This document shows, one piece after another, positions 7,749 to 16,225 of a DNA stretch of 53,286 nucleotides; positions within the stretch are counted from its first letter, which is position 1; every line of letters starts with the position of its first letter. Position numbers and translations under genes: made by a program. The DNA comes from an uncultured Hippea sp. GTDB lineage: Bacteria; Campylobacterota_A; Desulfurellia; JAADFJ01. The notes under the pieces were generated by a model. The model had not been told where the DNA came from. It did not search any database and worked only from the letters and a program-made list of their open reading frames with translations. The stretch spans positions 1 to 53,286 of the forward strand of contig CAJVZA010000004.1 of NCBI GenBank assembly GCA_913009315.1, in the 5' to 3' direction.

Positions 7749-8558
7749 TTATCTAACAGGTTTAGATCCTTTGCATAAGATTATCGGAGTATAAGTAAAC
7801 CTCCTGGGGTTAGTAAAAAATCTATTAAATTCTTCCAAAAACTCTTCGTAGCCCTTCTCATATCCTTCAAATTTGAAATCCATCTTTTTGGAGATTACTT
7901 CAATCTTTTTTTTCCAGTTGAAAGCGTCTTTATCTTTTAATTTACCGAATATCAGATGATGAGGTGCTGCATCTACATCTATATTCTTATAACCAAGGTC
8001 ATAAAGAAAAGAATAAAGCTTTCTTCCCGCATATGGATCAAAATCTGCTTTTTCTTCTATAACTTTAATTGCATCAAAAATAGTTTTTTCTAATCTCCGA
8101 GAAAGTCCAAAATGGTTCAGGCTGTTATGGTCCAAGTCAATAAGACATAAAATTCCGCCCGGTTTAACAAGTTTAGATATGTTTTTTACTATCTCAAAGC
8201 TTTCAACTCTATAGTACTCTAAAATAAAGCGAACCCAGACAAAGTCGAACATTCCGAGTTCGTCGATAGGTTCCAGTATATTTTTACATTTAAATTCTAT
8301 CCCTTCAGCACCATAATGTTTTTTAGCGTATTCAACTGTTTTTTCCGAACCGTCAATTCCGATTACAGTACCGTTAGGCTGAACCAATTTATGCAATACG
8401 GCAGTTGTTTTTCCGGAACCAAAGCATATATCGGCAACACGCATTCCCGGTTTTATACCGGCCCAGAGCGCCTGTTTCTTAACAATTATATCATCAGTTT
8501 TTATATCTAAGCGAATGGCCTCTTCATCGTTTTCCATTAAATATCTATTATTCTGCAT
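7749..8558 (-). CDS. class I SAM-dependent methyltransferase
   Basis: It has a Rossmann-type methyltransferase fold of about 269 residues. Motif I is visible as VADICFGSGKTT, the acidic ribose-binding residue lies in VIGIDGSEKTVEYAKK, and a later FDFVWVRFILEYY plus LVKPGGILCLIDLD give motifs II-III. The C-terminal 90 residues are charged and specific to this protein. The substrate is not predictable. An AGGGG lies 10 nt before ATG 8558; a GTG at 8576 would add 6 residues. The gene faces the HD-GYP gene tail to tail, with 20 nt between stops. It appears monocistronic. Confidence 0.75.
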   Translation of the reverse strand: MQNNRYLMENDEEAIRLDIKTDDIIVKKQALWAGIKPGMRVADICFGSGKTTAVLHKLVQPNGTVIGIDGSEKTVEYAKKHYGAEGIEFKCKNILEPIDELGMFDFVWVRFILEYYRVESFEIVKNISKLVKPGGILCLIDLDHNSLNHFGLSRRLEKTIFDAIKVIEEKADFDPYAGRKLYSFLYDLGYKNIDVDAAPHHLIFGKLKDKDAFNWKKKIEVISKKMDFKFEGYEKGYEEFLEEFNRFFTNPRRFTYTPIILCKGSKPVR

Positions 8559-8750
8559 GCTGCGAAAGCCCCTCACTAAAAATTTTATGAACTCATCTTT
8601 AGTAGTTTTAAAATAGTAGAAATCAAGGGCATTTCTGTTAATTCATGAACACTTATCTTGAGCCCCAAATTAACCTCCTTTGTGTCGCAGATTTTTAGTA
8701 ATGGCTCTGTCATTATCTGCAAATTACGCCCCGATGAAACCTGTCTGTGT

Positions 8751-8766
8751 GCCTGTCCGCACAGGC
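8751..8766. repeat. short hairpin GCCTGT-CCGC-ACAGGC
   Basis: This is a six-bp stem with a CCGC loop. The CCGCACAGGC core recurs in a longer hairpin at 51826-51858, and a related ACAGGC/GCCTGT hairpin lies at 3225-3241. It belongs to a common class of intergenic palindromes; no terminator T-run follows. Confidence 0.5.
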
Positions 8767-8930
8767 AAGCGGATCCGGCTCTCAAGCTCAGAAGCATATA
8801 GGTGCCCTTAAGAATAACCGAATCACGGATATTATGCGGTTTCGCTTTGTTTTGTCAAATCGTTTTTAATGCCTAAATCCCAATTCAGAATTTTGCACAC
8901 TCTCATCTTTGCGAATCCGAGGTCTTCAGA

Positions 8931-9113
8931 GCCTGTTGAAAAACCCTTCTTTTTTTAAACCTCGTAGTCCTCGGGGTCGTGTCTTTGCAGGCTATTGATA
9001 AATGTTATCGCAAGGAATTAACTGATGAAGCAATCTCAAAAAGCGTTGATAATAAAAGTGTTACAACAAGCCTTTTGATTTCGGAATTAACAATTAAGGG
9101 TTTTTCAACAACC
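8931..9113. repeat. dispersed repeat, copy B (MITE-like, both ends present)
   Basis: The ends form 19-bp inverted repeats, AGCCTGTTGAAAAACCCTT against AGGTTGTTGAAAAACCCTT, with 17 identities. Total length is 183 bp and there is no ORF. The right two thirds align with copy A (2996-3129). Size, terminal repeats and lack of coding capacity fit a non-autonomous miniature transposable element. Confidence 0.6.
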
Positions 9114-9163
9114 TGTGAAGACGCAACCCTTTTCTATTCCTAAGCAGATCGGTTAAAGTGCAA

Positions 9164-9197
9164 TTGACAACCTGCAGCTTTTCTATAATATTATAAT
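9164..9197 (+). promoter_or_regulatory. promoter region for the 9226-10298 operon
   Basis: TTGACA (9164-9169) is followed by an AT-rich block with TATAAT at 9184-9189 and again at 9192-9197. Spacings are 14 and 22 nt, neither ideal; TATTAT at 9189-9194 gives 19. A promoter here is likely, but the exact -10 is ambiguous. Confidence 0.45.
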
Positions 9198-9225
9198 ACA
9201 AACGATAAAATAATGGGAGGTTAAA

Positions 9226-9489
9226 ATGCGTGTTGAAAGCAATATGATTAACGGGATCAAAGATGCATTCAATAATTTGAATCAGGCAGTTAATGATATC
9301 AACAAAGATTTAGCAGCAAAACCTAACCACAACTTCGTAAACAAAAGCGGTATCTCTAAAAATAATGCTCCGAATATGGTTACCGATACAACTAAAATAA
9401 TAATAAACAGACAGCAGGAAAATGCAGATGCGGCTGCTTTAAAGATAGATAACCGGATGAAGGGATCTATCATGAATATCATTGCATAA
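9226..9489 (+). CDS. small hypothetical protein
   Basis: The protein has 87 residues and no signal peptide. It is rich in Asn, Ala and Ile, with heptad-like hydrophobic spacing in the N-terminal half (INGIKDAFNNLNQAVNDINKDL) and again near the C-terminus. The overall look recalls small flagellar-rod-like or coiled-coil proteins, but I do not recognise the family. A GGGAGG site sits 5-6 nt before ATG 9226, and its TAA overlaps the ATG of the MEMO-family gene by one base, so co-translation is likely. These two signals make it a real gene. Confidence 0.6.
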   Translation: MRVESNMINGIKDAFNNLNQAVNDINKDLAAKPNHNFVNKSGISKNNAPNMVTDTTKIIINRQQENADAAALKIDNRMKGSIMNIIA

Positions 9490-10298
9490 TGAGACGCCCT
9501 GCTGCGGTTAGCGGACTATTCTACCCCGATAATCCTGATGAATTAAGGGCATATCTTTCCTCGGTATTGGATTTACATAGAGAAAAGAGAGAAATTAAGG
9601 CTGCGTTGGCACCTCATGCCGGCTATATCTATTCGGGGAAAACGGCTGCCGCCTGCTACAGCATGTTTAAGCAGAGCGATTGCTATATCATATTGGCTCC
9701 GAATCATACAGGTTTGGGCTCACCGTTTTCTATTATGACCGGAGGCACATATACAACTCCGCTGGGTGATGTAGAAATAGATGAAGAACTATCATTAAAA
9801 ATATTAAAAAATTCAACGATTTTGGAGGAAGATCCAATTGCTCAGATAAAAGAGCATGCAATAGAAGTTCAACTTCCGTTTCTGCAGTTTTTATCTGAAA
9901 AGGCAGGTCGTAGTTTCAAGATAGTACCGATTGTTCTTGCAACGCAGCAGTTTGACGATTTAGAGGAAATTGGTGTTGCGATAGCATCGGCAATCGACAA
10001 AAGATCAGCAGTCATTATTGCATCAAGCGATATGAATCATTATGAATCTCAGGAAATCACGCAAAAAAAAGATAGCCTCGCGATAGAGCAAATGCTTATG
10101 TATAGTCCGTTTGGACTTTTAGAAACAGTACAAAAAAACAGTATAACTATGTGCGGAGTAGGTCCTGCTGTTTCTGCAATGATTGCAGCAAAACATCTCG
10201 GTGCCTCAAAAGCAGAATTGATAGCTCATAGTACAAGCGCAGAAATAAATCATGACTATCACAATATTGTCGGATACAGCAGCATAATCTTCTACTAA
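9489..10298 (+). CDS. amrB: AmmeMemoRadiSam system protein B (MEMO1 family)
   Basis: A full-length MEMO-family protein of 269 residues. Landmarks are the RRPAAVSGLFYP start, APHAGYIYSGKTAA, APNHTGLG and SSDMNHYES. These carry the His, Asp and Cys-region residues that build the metal-binding pocket related to extradiol dioxygenases. In bacteria it is usually encoded with an AMMECR1 protein and the radical-SAM enzyme AmrS. Here AmrS is 20 kb away (30739-31728) and no AMMECR1 gene is in the window. The biological role of this trio is unknown. It starts with a one-base stop/start overlap with the preceding small gene. Confidence 0.85.
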   Translation: MRRPAAVSGLFYPDNPDELRAYLSSVLDLHREKREIKAALAPHAGYIYSGKTAAACYSMFKQSDCYIILAPNHTGLGSPFSIMTGGTYTTPLGDVEIDEELSLKILKNSTILEEDPIAQIKEHAIEVQLPFLQFLSEKAGRSFKIVPIVLATQQFDDLEEIGVAIASAIDKRSAVIIASSDMNHYESQEITQKKDSLAIEQMLMYSPFGLLETVQKNSITMCGVGPAVSAMIAAKHLGASKAELIAHSTSAEINHDYHNIVGYSSIIFY

Positions 10299-10440
10299 AC
10301 AGACTTTGAATTCTGTAGTTGACGCTTGATGCTGTTCTTTCATCGGCTGCAATACCTGCATCAATTTTTTAAAAAAATCACATGAAACTGTTTCGAAACG
10401 GTTCTGTCGGATCAAGTGAACCGGAAAGTTGTCAGTTTTG

Positions 10441-12264
10441 ATGATACAATTTTTAAAATTTCATATAAAACAATCAGACATATACGAGAATATAAAGATT
10501 ATTTTCCACAAGTATCCGTTTCTGTTTATCTTTTGCAGTCAAATTTTCATCTATTTAATGCCATTACCCTTACTGTTAGCTCTGCTGATATTGCTGACAA
10601 TTGCCCTATTTTTTCTTAAAATTATAAATATCGCCGCCGCTGCAATCTATATTGCGATACTTTCGATATTTTTTTATCAGATAACCGGTCAAAACATTAA
10701 ACATGTAAAATGGCATTACGGAAACATTATCGGTAATGTCAAAACATTTTCATCAACAGGAAATAAGCTTCATAGTTTTATCCTAAAGTCCGATAAAGCA
10801 CGGTATTGGGTTCGCTCATCTTATTCCCCGTACTATTCCGACACAGTGAGAGTAACGGGAAGATTTGTTCCTCTCAAACCGGAATGCAGTCTCAATCCGA
10901 CATTCTCTGATTTTCTAAGATCTAAAAAGATTTCAGCTTCTATAAATGCAGACAGCGTTGTCATAATTAAGCATGGGGCATTAGATTTTATTGATGTTTT
11001 AAGAAATAAGATATCTCTTGAATTCGGTAAATGGATCATCAATCCGGAGGTAGCATCAAGTCTTGTCCTGGGAATGCCCGCCTCAAAATCAGCTTATGAA
11101 AGATTTCAAAGGGCAGGGGTTAGCCACCTCCTTGCCGTGTCAGGAATTCATCTCGGCTTCTTTTTGATCTTTTTTGGATTTATTCTGAAGCTCCTTCTCC
11201 ATAATATACCGCCTGTTTATCAAAATTTTGATACAAAACGCATCATAGCAATTGTTTTGCTTTTCGCATCATTGTTTTTTATCTATTTTACCGGTCTCAG
11301 AGTTTCAGCAGTTAGAGCGTTTTTTATGATAGCGGCATATCTCCTGTCTATCATAATAAGAAGGCCGTTTTCGGGTTTCAATGCGCTTTTCATTGCAGCA
11401 GCATTGATAGGAATCGCAATGCCCTTCGACTTTTTGTCTGCAGGTTTTACTCTTTCGTTTGCCGGAACTGCCTTCGCAATGATTTTGTATAAAAATATTA
11501 CCATCAAGAACAGAATTCTGCACGCTTTCCTCTTTTATCTGTTGATATCTGTCCTAATGCTTCCTCTTCAGCTTCATTTCTTTGGAATGATGACACCGAT
11601 TTCACCCATTTCGAATCTTGTTATTGTGCCTCTGGTAGAGTTTGCCATAATTCCGGCTCTTCAGCTTTTCTCAATTCTTCTTGTGGCCGCTCCTCACAGT
11701 TCCCTCGTCGTGCCTGCCGCATCTTTTATCAATGTGATGTTTGGAGTTCTGTCCTTTCTGATTACCGCTTTCGGGCATCTTATATACGTAAGCATATTTC
11801 AAACCGGTTGGTTTATGATCGGTTTATTCTATCTTGCGCTGTTTATGCTTGTTTCCAGGAAACCGAACTATGTAATGTTTTCTCTGACAATCATATTGCT
11901 GATCTTTTCCATAATCATAAAACTGTCACCCGGTATCTATATTATTGCCAATAGACGCGGATATTCCATCCTTGCAACAGAGGGCAAAACGGCATGGCTG
12001 CTTGGAAATACCAAAATTTATAAGATTAAAGGCCTGTTGAAGTCAGAGGGGATCAATAATCTTTTTATCCGTGATCTCCGTTTACAAGGAAAACTTGGTC
12101 CGTTTTATATAAAAAGACAGGGTGGTAATGCTATTCTGACATACAACAAAATCAACATCAAAATCAACAATCATGCAATATTTCTACAAAATAAACGTAT
12201 TCCCTCACCAAGGATGACTTTTATCAGATTTTTTCCGTATCCGCATACATCAATCTGCAAATAG
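10441..12264 (+). CDS. comEC: ComEC/Rec2-family DNA-uptake membrane protein
   Basis: This is a polytopic membrane protein of about 607 residues. It has N-terminal helices, then an OB-like extracytoplasmic region (about 90-190), then the Competence domain with the hallmark RAGVSHLLAVSGIHLG, followed by roughly eight further helices. ComEC forms the inner-membrane channel that imports single-stranded DNA. Unlike the 700-800-residue versions, this one has only about 110 residues after the last helix and no HxHxDH motif, so the metallo-beta-lactamase-like nuclease domain is missing or reduced. ATG 10441 was chosen; a TTG at 10429 is in frame. No other competence genes are adjacent. It could import DNA with a separate nuclease, or have another role. 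Confidence 0.8.
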   Translation: MIQFLKFHIKQSDIYENIKIIFHKYPFLFIFCSQIFIYLMPLPLLLALLILLTIALFFLKIINIAAAAIYIAILSIFFYQITGQNIKHVKWHYGNIIGNVKTFSSTGNKLHSFILKSDKARYWVRSSYSPYYSDTVRVTGRFVPLKPECSLNPTFSDFLRSKKISASINADSVVIIKHGALDFIDVLRNKISLEFGKWIINPEVASSLVLGMPASKSAYERFQRAGVSHLLAVSGIHLGFFLIFFGFILKLLLHNIPPVYQNFDTKRIIAIVLLFASLFFIYFTGLRVSAVRAFFMIAAYLLSIIIRRPFSGFNALFIAAALIGIAMPFDFLSAGFTLSFAGTAFAMILYKNITIKNRILHAFLFYLLISVLMLPLQLHFFGMMTPISPISNLVIVPLVEFAIIPALQLFSILLVAAPHSSLVVPAASFINVMFGVLSFLITAFGHLIYVSIFQTGWFMIGLFYLALFMLVSRKPNYVMFSLTIILLIFSIIIKLSPGIYIIANRRGYSILATEGKTAWLLGNTKIYKIKGLLKSEGINNLFIRDLRLQGKLGPFYIKRQGGNAILTYNKINIKINNHAIFLQNKRIPSPRMTFIRFFPYPHTSICK

Positions 12265-12277
12265 CAAACAATAGATT

Positions 12278-12302
12278 TGTCGTTTTTTCGACATTATTGT
12301 CG
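12278..12302. promoter_or_regulatory. paired TGTCG/CGACA palindromes upstream of the Spy-like gene
   Basis: TGTCG-N6-CGACA (12278-12293) shares its right half with a second perfect palindrome CGACA-TTAT-TGTCG (12289-12302). Three evenly placed half-sites 80-100 nt ahead of ATG 12381 fit the place where a sigma-54 activator would bind. The activator encoded at 14776 is a natural candidate. Confidence 0.45.
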
Positions 12303-12331
12303 ATAATAGATAGATATATGCCTGTTTTTCT

Positions 12332-12347
12332 TAGAACAAAGTTTGCT
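12332..12347 (+). promoter_or_regulatory. weak sigma-54-like promoter
   Basis: TAGAACA-AAGT-TTGCT resembles the sigma-54 consensus TGGCACG-N4-TTGCA. The -12 GC is present, but the -24 GG is AG. Its position, 33 nt before ATG 12381 and about 30 nt downstream of the palindromes, is right for ZraP-type control. The broken -24 element keeps confidence low. Confidence 0.3.
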
Positions 12348-12380
12348 AATAATCTATTAACGATAAAATGGAGGTAAGAT

Positions 12381-13025
12381 ATGAAAATATCGAAATCGAT
12401 ATTTGCAGGATTTTTGGCGGTCACTTTGATGGCATCCGGAGGAACTGTTTATGCTCATTCTTTCGACCAAAACGATGAATATACGAATAATGCTCATGAA
12501 AGGAGTTATGATATGGAAATGATGAATAATAATGGATATATGAATAATGCCCATGAAAGGGGTTATGGCATAAGCGGAATGATAAATAATGACAATAGAT
12601 CAAACAAAATGGACGGAGAACGGAATAGCAGACATTGCAACTACAATATGATGGGTTATGAAAATCATGGCGGCCTTCAAATGGGTTACATGAGAGGCTT
12701 CATGCATAGCGGATTTTCAGATAGTCTGTTTCCTTTTGCAGGATTAAGAAAACTAAAGCTTAGTATAACTCAGAAAGATACGATTAAACCGATTATCAGA
12801 AAAATAAAAGAAGATAAAATCCTTTTCGGAGGAAAGATGGCTGCTATTCAAAGCGAAATAATGGCAGCGAAAATCAGCTATCCTATCGATTTCAACAAGA
12901 TATCAAGCTATATCGATAAACGCACACAAATAACTAACGATTTTCAAAAAGAGATGTTAAGCAATTTAAGTAAAATATACAACAGCTTGACTCCTGGTCA
13001 AAAAAAGATTTTGACCTACTATTAA
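12381..13025 (+). CDS. ZraP/Spy-like periplasmic metal-binding protein with tandem repeat
   Basis: The protein has 214 residues and a signal peptide ending TVYA-H at about residue 26. The mature N-terminal third is rich in Asn, Met, His and Tyr and contains two 19-residue repeats around NNAHERSYD and NNAHERGYG. The C-terminal half is helical and has the family motifs LKLSITQKD and NSLTPGQKK (LTxxQ type). In Enterobacteria ZraP is a zinc-binding chaperone encoded next to zraSR and controlled by it. The same order is seen here, with kinase and sigma-54 activator following. The His/Met-rich repeats suggest binding of zinc or copper-like metals (inference). A GGAGG ribosome site lies 6 nt before the ATG. 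Confidence 0.72.
   Translation: MKISKSIFAGFLAVTLMASGGTVYAHSFDQNDEYTNNAHERSYDMEMMNNNGYMNNAHERGYGISGMINNDNRSNKMDGERNSRHCNYNMMGYENHGGLQMGYMRGFMHSGFSDSLFPFAGLRKLKLSITQKDTIKPIIRKIKEDKILFGGKMAAIQSEIMAAKISYPIDFNKISSYIDKRTQITNDFQKEMLSNLSKIYNSLTPGQKKILTYY
12484..12594 (+). repeat. 57-bp tandem repeat within the ZraP-like gene
   Basis: Two in-frame copies start at 12484 and 12541 with a period of 57 bp (19 codons). Both encode NNAHERxY followed by a Met/Asn-rich stretch. The second copy has drifted at several positions, so the duplication is not very recent. Confidence 0.7.
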
Positions 13026-13076
13026 ATTACCAACTAATTCATACGCCTCCTTAGCGTATAAAACCCTCCTTGCAAT

Positions 13077-13103
13077 CTAAGCCCGAGAGCCTCTCGGGCT
13101 TAG
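13077..13103. terminator. 13-bp hairpin between the ZraP-like gene and the kinase
   Basis: CTAAGCCCGAGAG pairs perfectly with CTCTCGGGCTTAG around a single C. No T-run follows, so it is not a canonical terminator. It may reduce read-through or protect the 3' end of the more abundant ZraP-like mRNA. Confidence 0.5.
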
Positions 13104-13153
13104 ATGGATTCATCCGCATTGCAAATCTCCTGTTTCACGGTTAAAATCAAAAC

Positions 13154-14779
13154 GTGCGTTATCAAGAAAACGATACTTTTTATCTATCTGCATTTGTAGC
13201 AGTGGCAGTATTCGCAACAATAATTTTTGCTTTCAGCTCAATATGGCATGTGGAGAAAAACTTGAAAAATTTGGCTATAAAACAGGGAGCATTTACCTCG
13301 GAAACTTTACTTAAAAACTTTGTTTCAGCTTTTGCCGATAGAAAATTCTTTGAAAAACTAATATACATGAGAATAATAAAAACGGCTCGCCTTTTGAAAA
13401 GACTTATACAGGAAGGGAAAAACAGCAGACAGCTAAAGCTTGTTATAGACAAAAATATTATTGATCAAGCCGTATATATTTCCAAAACAGGCAAATATTA
13501 TGTAATTGTAAACAACGGTCTTATGAATCAATTATCTTTGAAATATCCGATGCTGTTTTTTATGTATCAGAATCATCTCAATAATGCCTTATCTAACCTA
13601 AAAAAGGGAGAATACAAAATAGTTGGAGAGCCTCGGTTTTCAAAGACAGCTATAGCGCCTATAAATTATATCGAACATTTTCCAGACGGCGGTTATCTTT
13701 TAATCACATTGAATTCAAAAAAATTAGCATTGCTAAATTTTAGGAACGCATTGGATCTTATATTTGACAAACTTAAATCGGATAAAAGGATAAACAACAT
13801 CCTGTTTTTTAATGTAAATGGGAGTCTTATAAAGCGGTTACGAAAAAAAAGTTTTCCCGATGAAGAGATTGGAGCTCCTTATAGCTTACTAAAAATTGGT
13901 GACATTTATCATCTCATTTCACGCAACATAGTACGTTTAAACGGCAAAATAGTCGGTTATCTGAGCATCGATCTGAAAGAAATAGAGCTAAGCAGGGTCA
14001 TAAAATTAGAAAAGTTATATACTGCAATTATCAGCATCATGCTGATTTTTGCTGCAACCATTATTATAACAGTAATCTATGCCTTGCGAAAAAAGAGCAT
14101 GGAAGAGATTGTCGGATTAAAAAAGGATATTGAAAAAATGAAACGTTCTGAAGCGTTAAACACTCTTGCTGCATCACTTGCACATGAAATTCGTAATCCC
14201 TTGAACGCAATATCATTGATGGTGCAGGCGGCATCAAAACGAAAAGAAGTGACAAGCAGCGGGGCGATACTGATAAAAGAAGAGATAAACAGACTGAATA
14301 AACTTGTTACCGATTTTCTTTCATTCTCTAAAATACAAAAAATTGAAAAACGAATAATTTCGCTGTTAAAATTTCTGAACGATACTGTTGATATTTTCAG
14401 AGAAACAGCAGAAAAAAAGGAAGTAAAAATTATTGTTGACTCAACTGAGAATGAGATTGCCATAGACGTAAATATGACTCGTCAGGCAATAGAAAATCTT
14501 ATATTAAACGCTATAGATGCCTCAAAACCCAAATCGACAATAAAATTAAGCGGAAAAATTGTATCCAAAGAACTTATAATTTCCATAACCGATAAAGGTA
14601 TAGGAATGGATGAAGATACGCTCTCCCACGCGCTTGATCCGTATTTTACCACAAAACAGAATGGAACAGGGCTTGGACTTCCCACTGTTTCAAAAATCGT
14701 TTACATAATGGGAGGCACAATACATATTGATTCTAAAATAGGAAAAGGGACGACGGCAGTCATCAGGATTCCGCAATGA
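13154..14779 (+). CDS. two-component sensor histidine kinase (ZraS/HydH-like)
   Basis: The protein has 541 residues. One membrane helix lies at about 10-30, a large periplasmic sensor region at 31-280, and a second helix at about 290-312. A short linker leads to HisKA with phospho-acceptor His at about residue 344 (SLAHEIRNPLNA), then HATPase_c (N box NLILNAIDAS, G boxes DKGIGMD and GTGLGL). The order and the coupling to a sigma-54 response regulator match ZraSR/HydHG. GTG 13154 is the likely start; I see no strong ribosome site. Its last 4 nt overlap the regulator gene, so the two are translationally coupled. The ligand is not known, but the adjacent His/Met-rich periplasmic protein suggests metal or envelope stress. 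Confidence 0.87.
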   Translation: MRYQENDTFYLSAFVAVAVFATIIFAFSSIWHVEKNLKNLAIKQGAFTSETLLKNFVSAFADRKFFEKLIYMRIIKTARLLKRLIQEGKNSRQLKLVIDKNIIDQAVYISKTGKYYVIVNNGLMNQLSLKYPMLFFMYQNHLNNALSNLKKGEYKIVGEPRFSKTAIAPINYIEHFPDGGYLLITLNSKKLALLNFRNALDLIFDKLKSDKRINNILFFNVNGSLIKRLRKKSFPDEEIGAPYSLLKIGDIYHLISRNIVRLNGKIVGYLSIDLKEIELSRVIKLEKLYTAIISIMLIFAATIIITVIYALRKKSMEEIVGLKKDIEKMKRSEALNTLAASLAHEIRNPLNAISLMVQAASKRKEVTSSGAILIKEEINRLNKLVTDFLSFSKIQKIEKRIISLLKFLNDTVDIFRETAEKKEVKIIVDSTENEIAIDVNMTRQAIENLILNAIDASKPKSTIKLSGKIVSKELIISITDKGIGMDEDTLSHALDPYFTTKQNGTGLGLPTVSKIVYIMGGTIHIDSKIGKGTTAVIRIPQ

Positions 14780-16125
14780 TTACAGAAAGTAAGATTTTAA
14801 TTGTTGATGATGAAAAAACACAAAGAGACGCGCTGGCTCAGTTGCTGGAGATGGATGGTTATGCAGTGAAAACCGCCTCAAATGGTGCTGCAGCTTTAAA
14901 TATTATCGATCGATTTATGCCATCCGTAGTTATAACAGATTTTAAAATGCCGAATATGAGCGGAAGCCAGCTGATATCGGCAATAAAGAAAAAAAATCCT
15001 TTGATAGAAGCGATAGTTGTAACAGCATACGGAAATATAGATATCGCTGTGGATGCGATGAAAAAAGGAGCCTATGATTTTATAACAAAACCGATTGATT
15101 TTGAACATCTCTCAATATTAATCAAAAAAGCTTCCGAAAAACGGATGATAACCATAGAAAATATTCAATTGAAGCAGCAGCTCTCATCCGTTAGTCACAA
15201 AATAATAGGTGAAAGCGACTCCATAAAAAAGGTGCTTTCTGTAGTAAAAAGAGTAGCGGGAACCGATGTTCCGGTTATGATTACCGGAGAAAGCGGAACA
15301 GGAAAAGAGCTTGTTGTGGATGCTTTGCATAAATCAAGCGGAAGAAAAGGAAATTTAATAAAAATAAATGCAGCTGCAATTCCAATAGATCTCCTGGAAA
15401 GTGAACTTTTCGGATACGAAAAAGGTGCTTTTACCGGAGCCGAAAGCAGCAAAGTCGGAAAATTTGACCTTGCCTCAAAAGGAACACTTTTTCTTGATGA
15501 AATAGGCGATATGCCTTATAATTTACAATCAAAGCTTTTAAGAGTGCTTCAGGAAAAGATGGTTATGCCTATCGGCGCTTCATCTGAACATCCTATTGAT
15601 GTAAGAATAATTGCGGCAACAAATCAAAATTTAGATAAACGAATTAGCACAGGTGCATTCCGAAATGATCTCTACTACAGACTGTCTGTCATAAAAATAG
15701 ATGTTCCGCCTTTAAGAGAAAGAAAGGAGGATATACCGATTTTGGCGGAGGAATTCTGCAAGGAATTTGCCAGCAGATACAACAAAAATATCAAAGGTTT
15801 TACACAGGAGGCGCTTCAGGCACTTACCAATTACGACTATCCGGGAAATATCAGAGAGCTGAGAAACTATGTAGAACGCGCTGTGATACTTTCTCATTCT
15901 TCTTTAATAGATGTCTCTCTGATGCCCTCAGAACTTAAAAATATCCAGCCTGATGCTTCCATATCCATCGACAACGGACTTGAAGCGGCGGTTGAAGCAT
16001 TAGAAAGAGATCTGATAAAAAATGCACTCGAAACGACCGGAATGGTACAGACAAGAGCAGCTCAAAAACTAAAAATAAGCGAGAGAGTGCTTCGCTATAA
16101 ACTGGCAAAATATGGATTTAAATAA
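14776..16125 (+). CDS. sigma-54-dependent response regulator (NtrC/ZraR family)
   Basis: It has 449 residues in the full NtrC layout. The receiver domain carries acidic residues DDE and phospho-acceptor Asp55 (VVITDFKMPN). The AAA+ domain has Walker A GESGTGKE, the sigma-54 contact loop GAFTGA and Walker B TLFLDEIGD. The C-terminus is a Fis-type helix-turn-helix (TRAAQKLKISERVLRYKLAKYG). It is expected to activate sigma-54 promoters after phosphorylation by the kinase encoded just upstream. The palindromes at 12278-12302 are plausible binding sites, giving autoregulation of the ZraP-like gene. Confidence 0.92.
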   Translation: MITESKILIVDDEKTQRDALAQLLEMDGYAVKTASNGAAALNIIDRFMPSVVITDFKMPNMSGSQLISAIKKKNPLIEAIVVTAYGNIDIAVDAMKKGAYDFITKPIDFEHLSILIKKASEKRMITIENIQLKQQLSSVSHKIIGESDSIKKVLSVVKRVAGTDVPVMITGESGTGKELVVDALHKSSGRKGNLIKINAAAIPIDLLESELFGYEKGAFTGAESSKVGKFDLASKGTLFLDEIGDMPYNLQSKLLRVLQEKMVMPIGASSEHPIDVRIIAATNQNLDKRISTGAFRNDLYYRLSVIKIDVPPLRERKEDIPILAEEFCKEFASRYNKNIKGFTQEALQALTNYDYPGNIRELRNYVERAVILSHSSLIDVSLMPSELKNIQPDASISIDNGLEAAVEALERDLIKNALETTGMVQTRAAQKLKISERVLRYKLAKYGFK

Positions 16126-16158
16126 TTAAAACCTGCCTTACTCATCGCCGCAAAACAC

Positions 16159-16187
16159 TTGATAAATCTTAAATCAGCATTTATTAT
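16159..16187 (+). promoter_or_regulatory. possible promoter for the lytic transglycosylase
   Basis: TTGATA (16159-16164) and TATTAT (16182-16187) are 17 nt apart, 38 nt before ATG 16226. Confidence 0.4.
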
Positions 16188-16225
16188 ACTACTACATAAG
16201 AAAATTGTCCGAAGTGGAGGTTTAT

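Larger units (their letters stand above)
8577..9163. other. gene-free stretch with repeats
   Basis: About 590 bp contain no convincing gene. They hold a short hairpin (8751-8766) and a MITE-like repeat (8931-9113). A 70-codon minus-strand frame at 8585-8797 has no ribosome site or family resemblance and spans the hairpin. Confidence 0.55.

Noticed and set aside
8585-8797. 70-codon minus-strand ORF
   Set aside because: No ribosome site, no family resemblance, and it crosses an intergenic hairpin.
10416-10619. 67-codon ORF at the comEC start
   Set aside because: It overlaps the comEC N-terminus in another frame and has no domain; the ComEC reading is supported by its family motifs.
12484-12594. 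CRISPR-like repeat
   Set aside because: Only two diverged 57-bp units, in frame within a coding region and with no spacers between them; it is a protein-level tandem repeat.
13077-13103. Classical Rho-independent terminator before the kinase
   Set aside because: The stem is strong but no T-run follows; kept only as a hairpin that may lower read-through.
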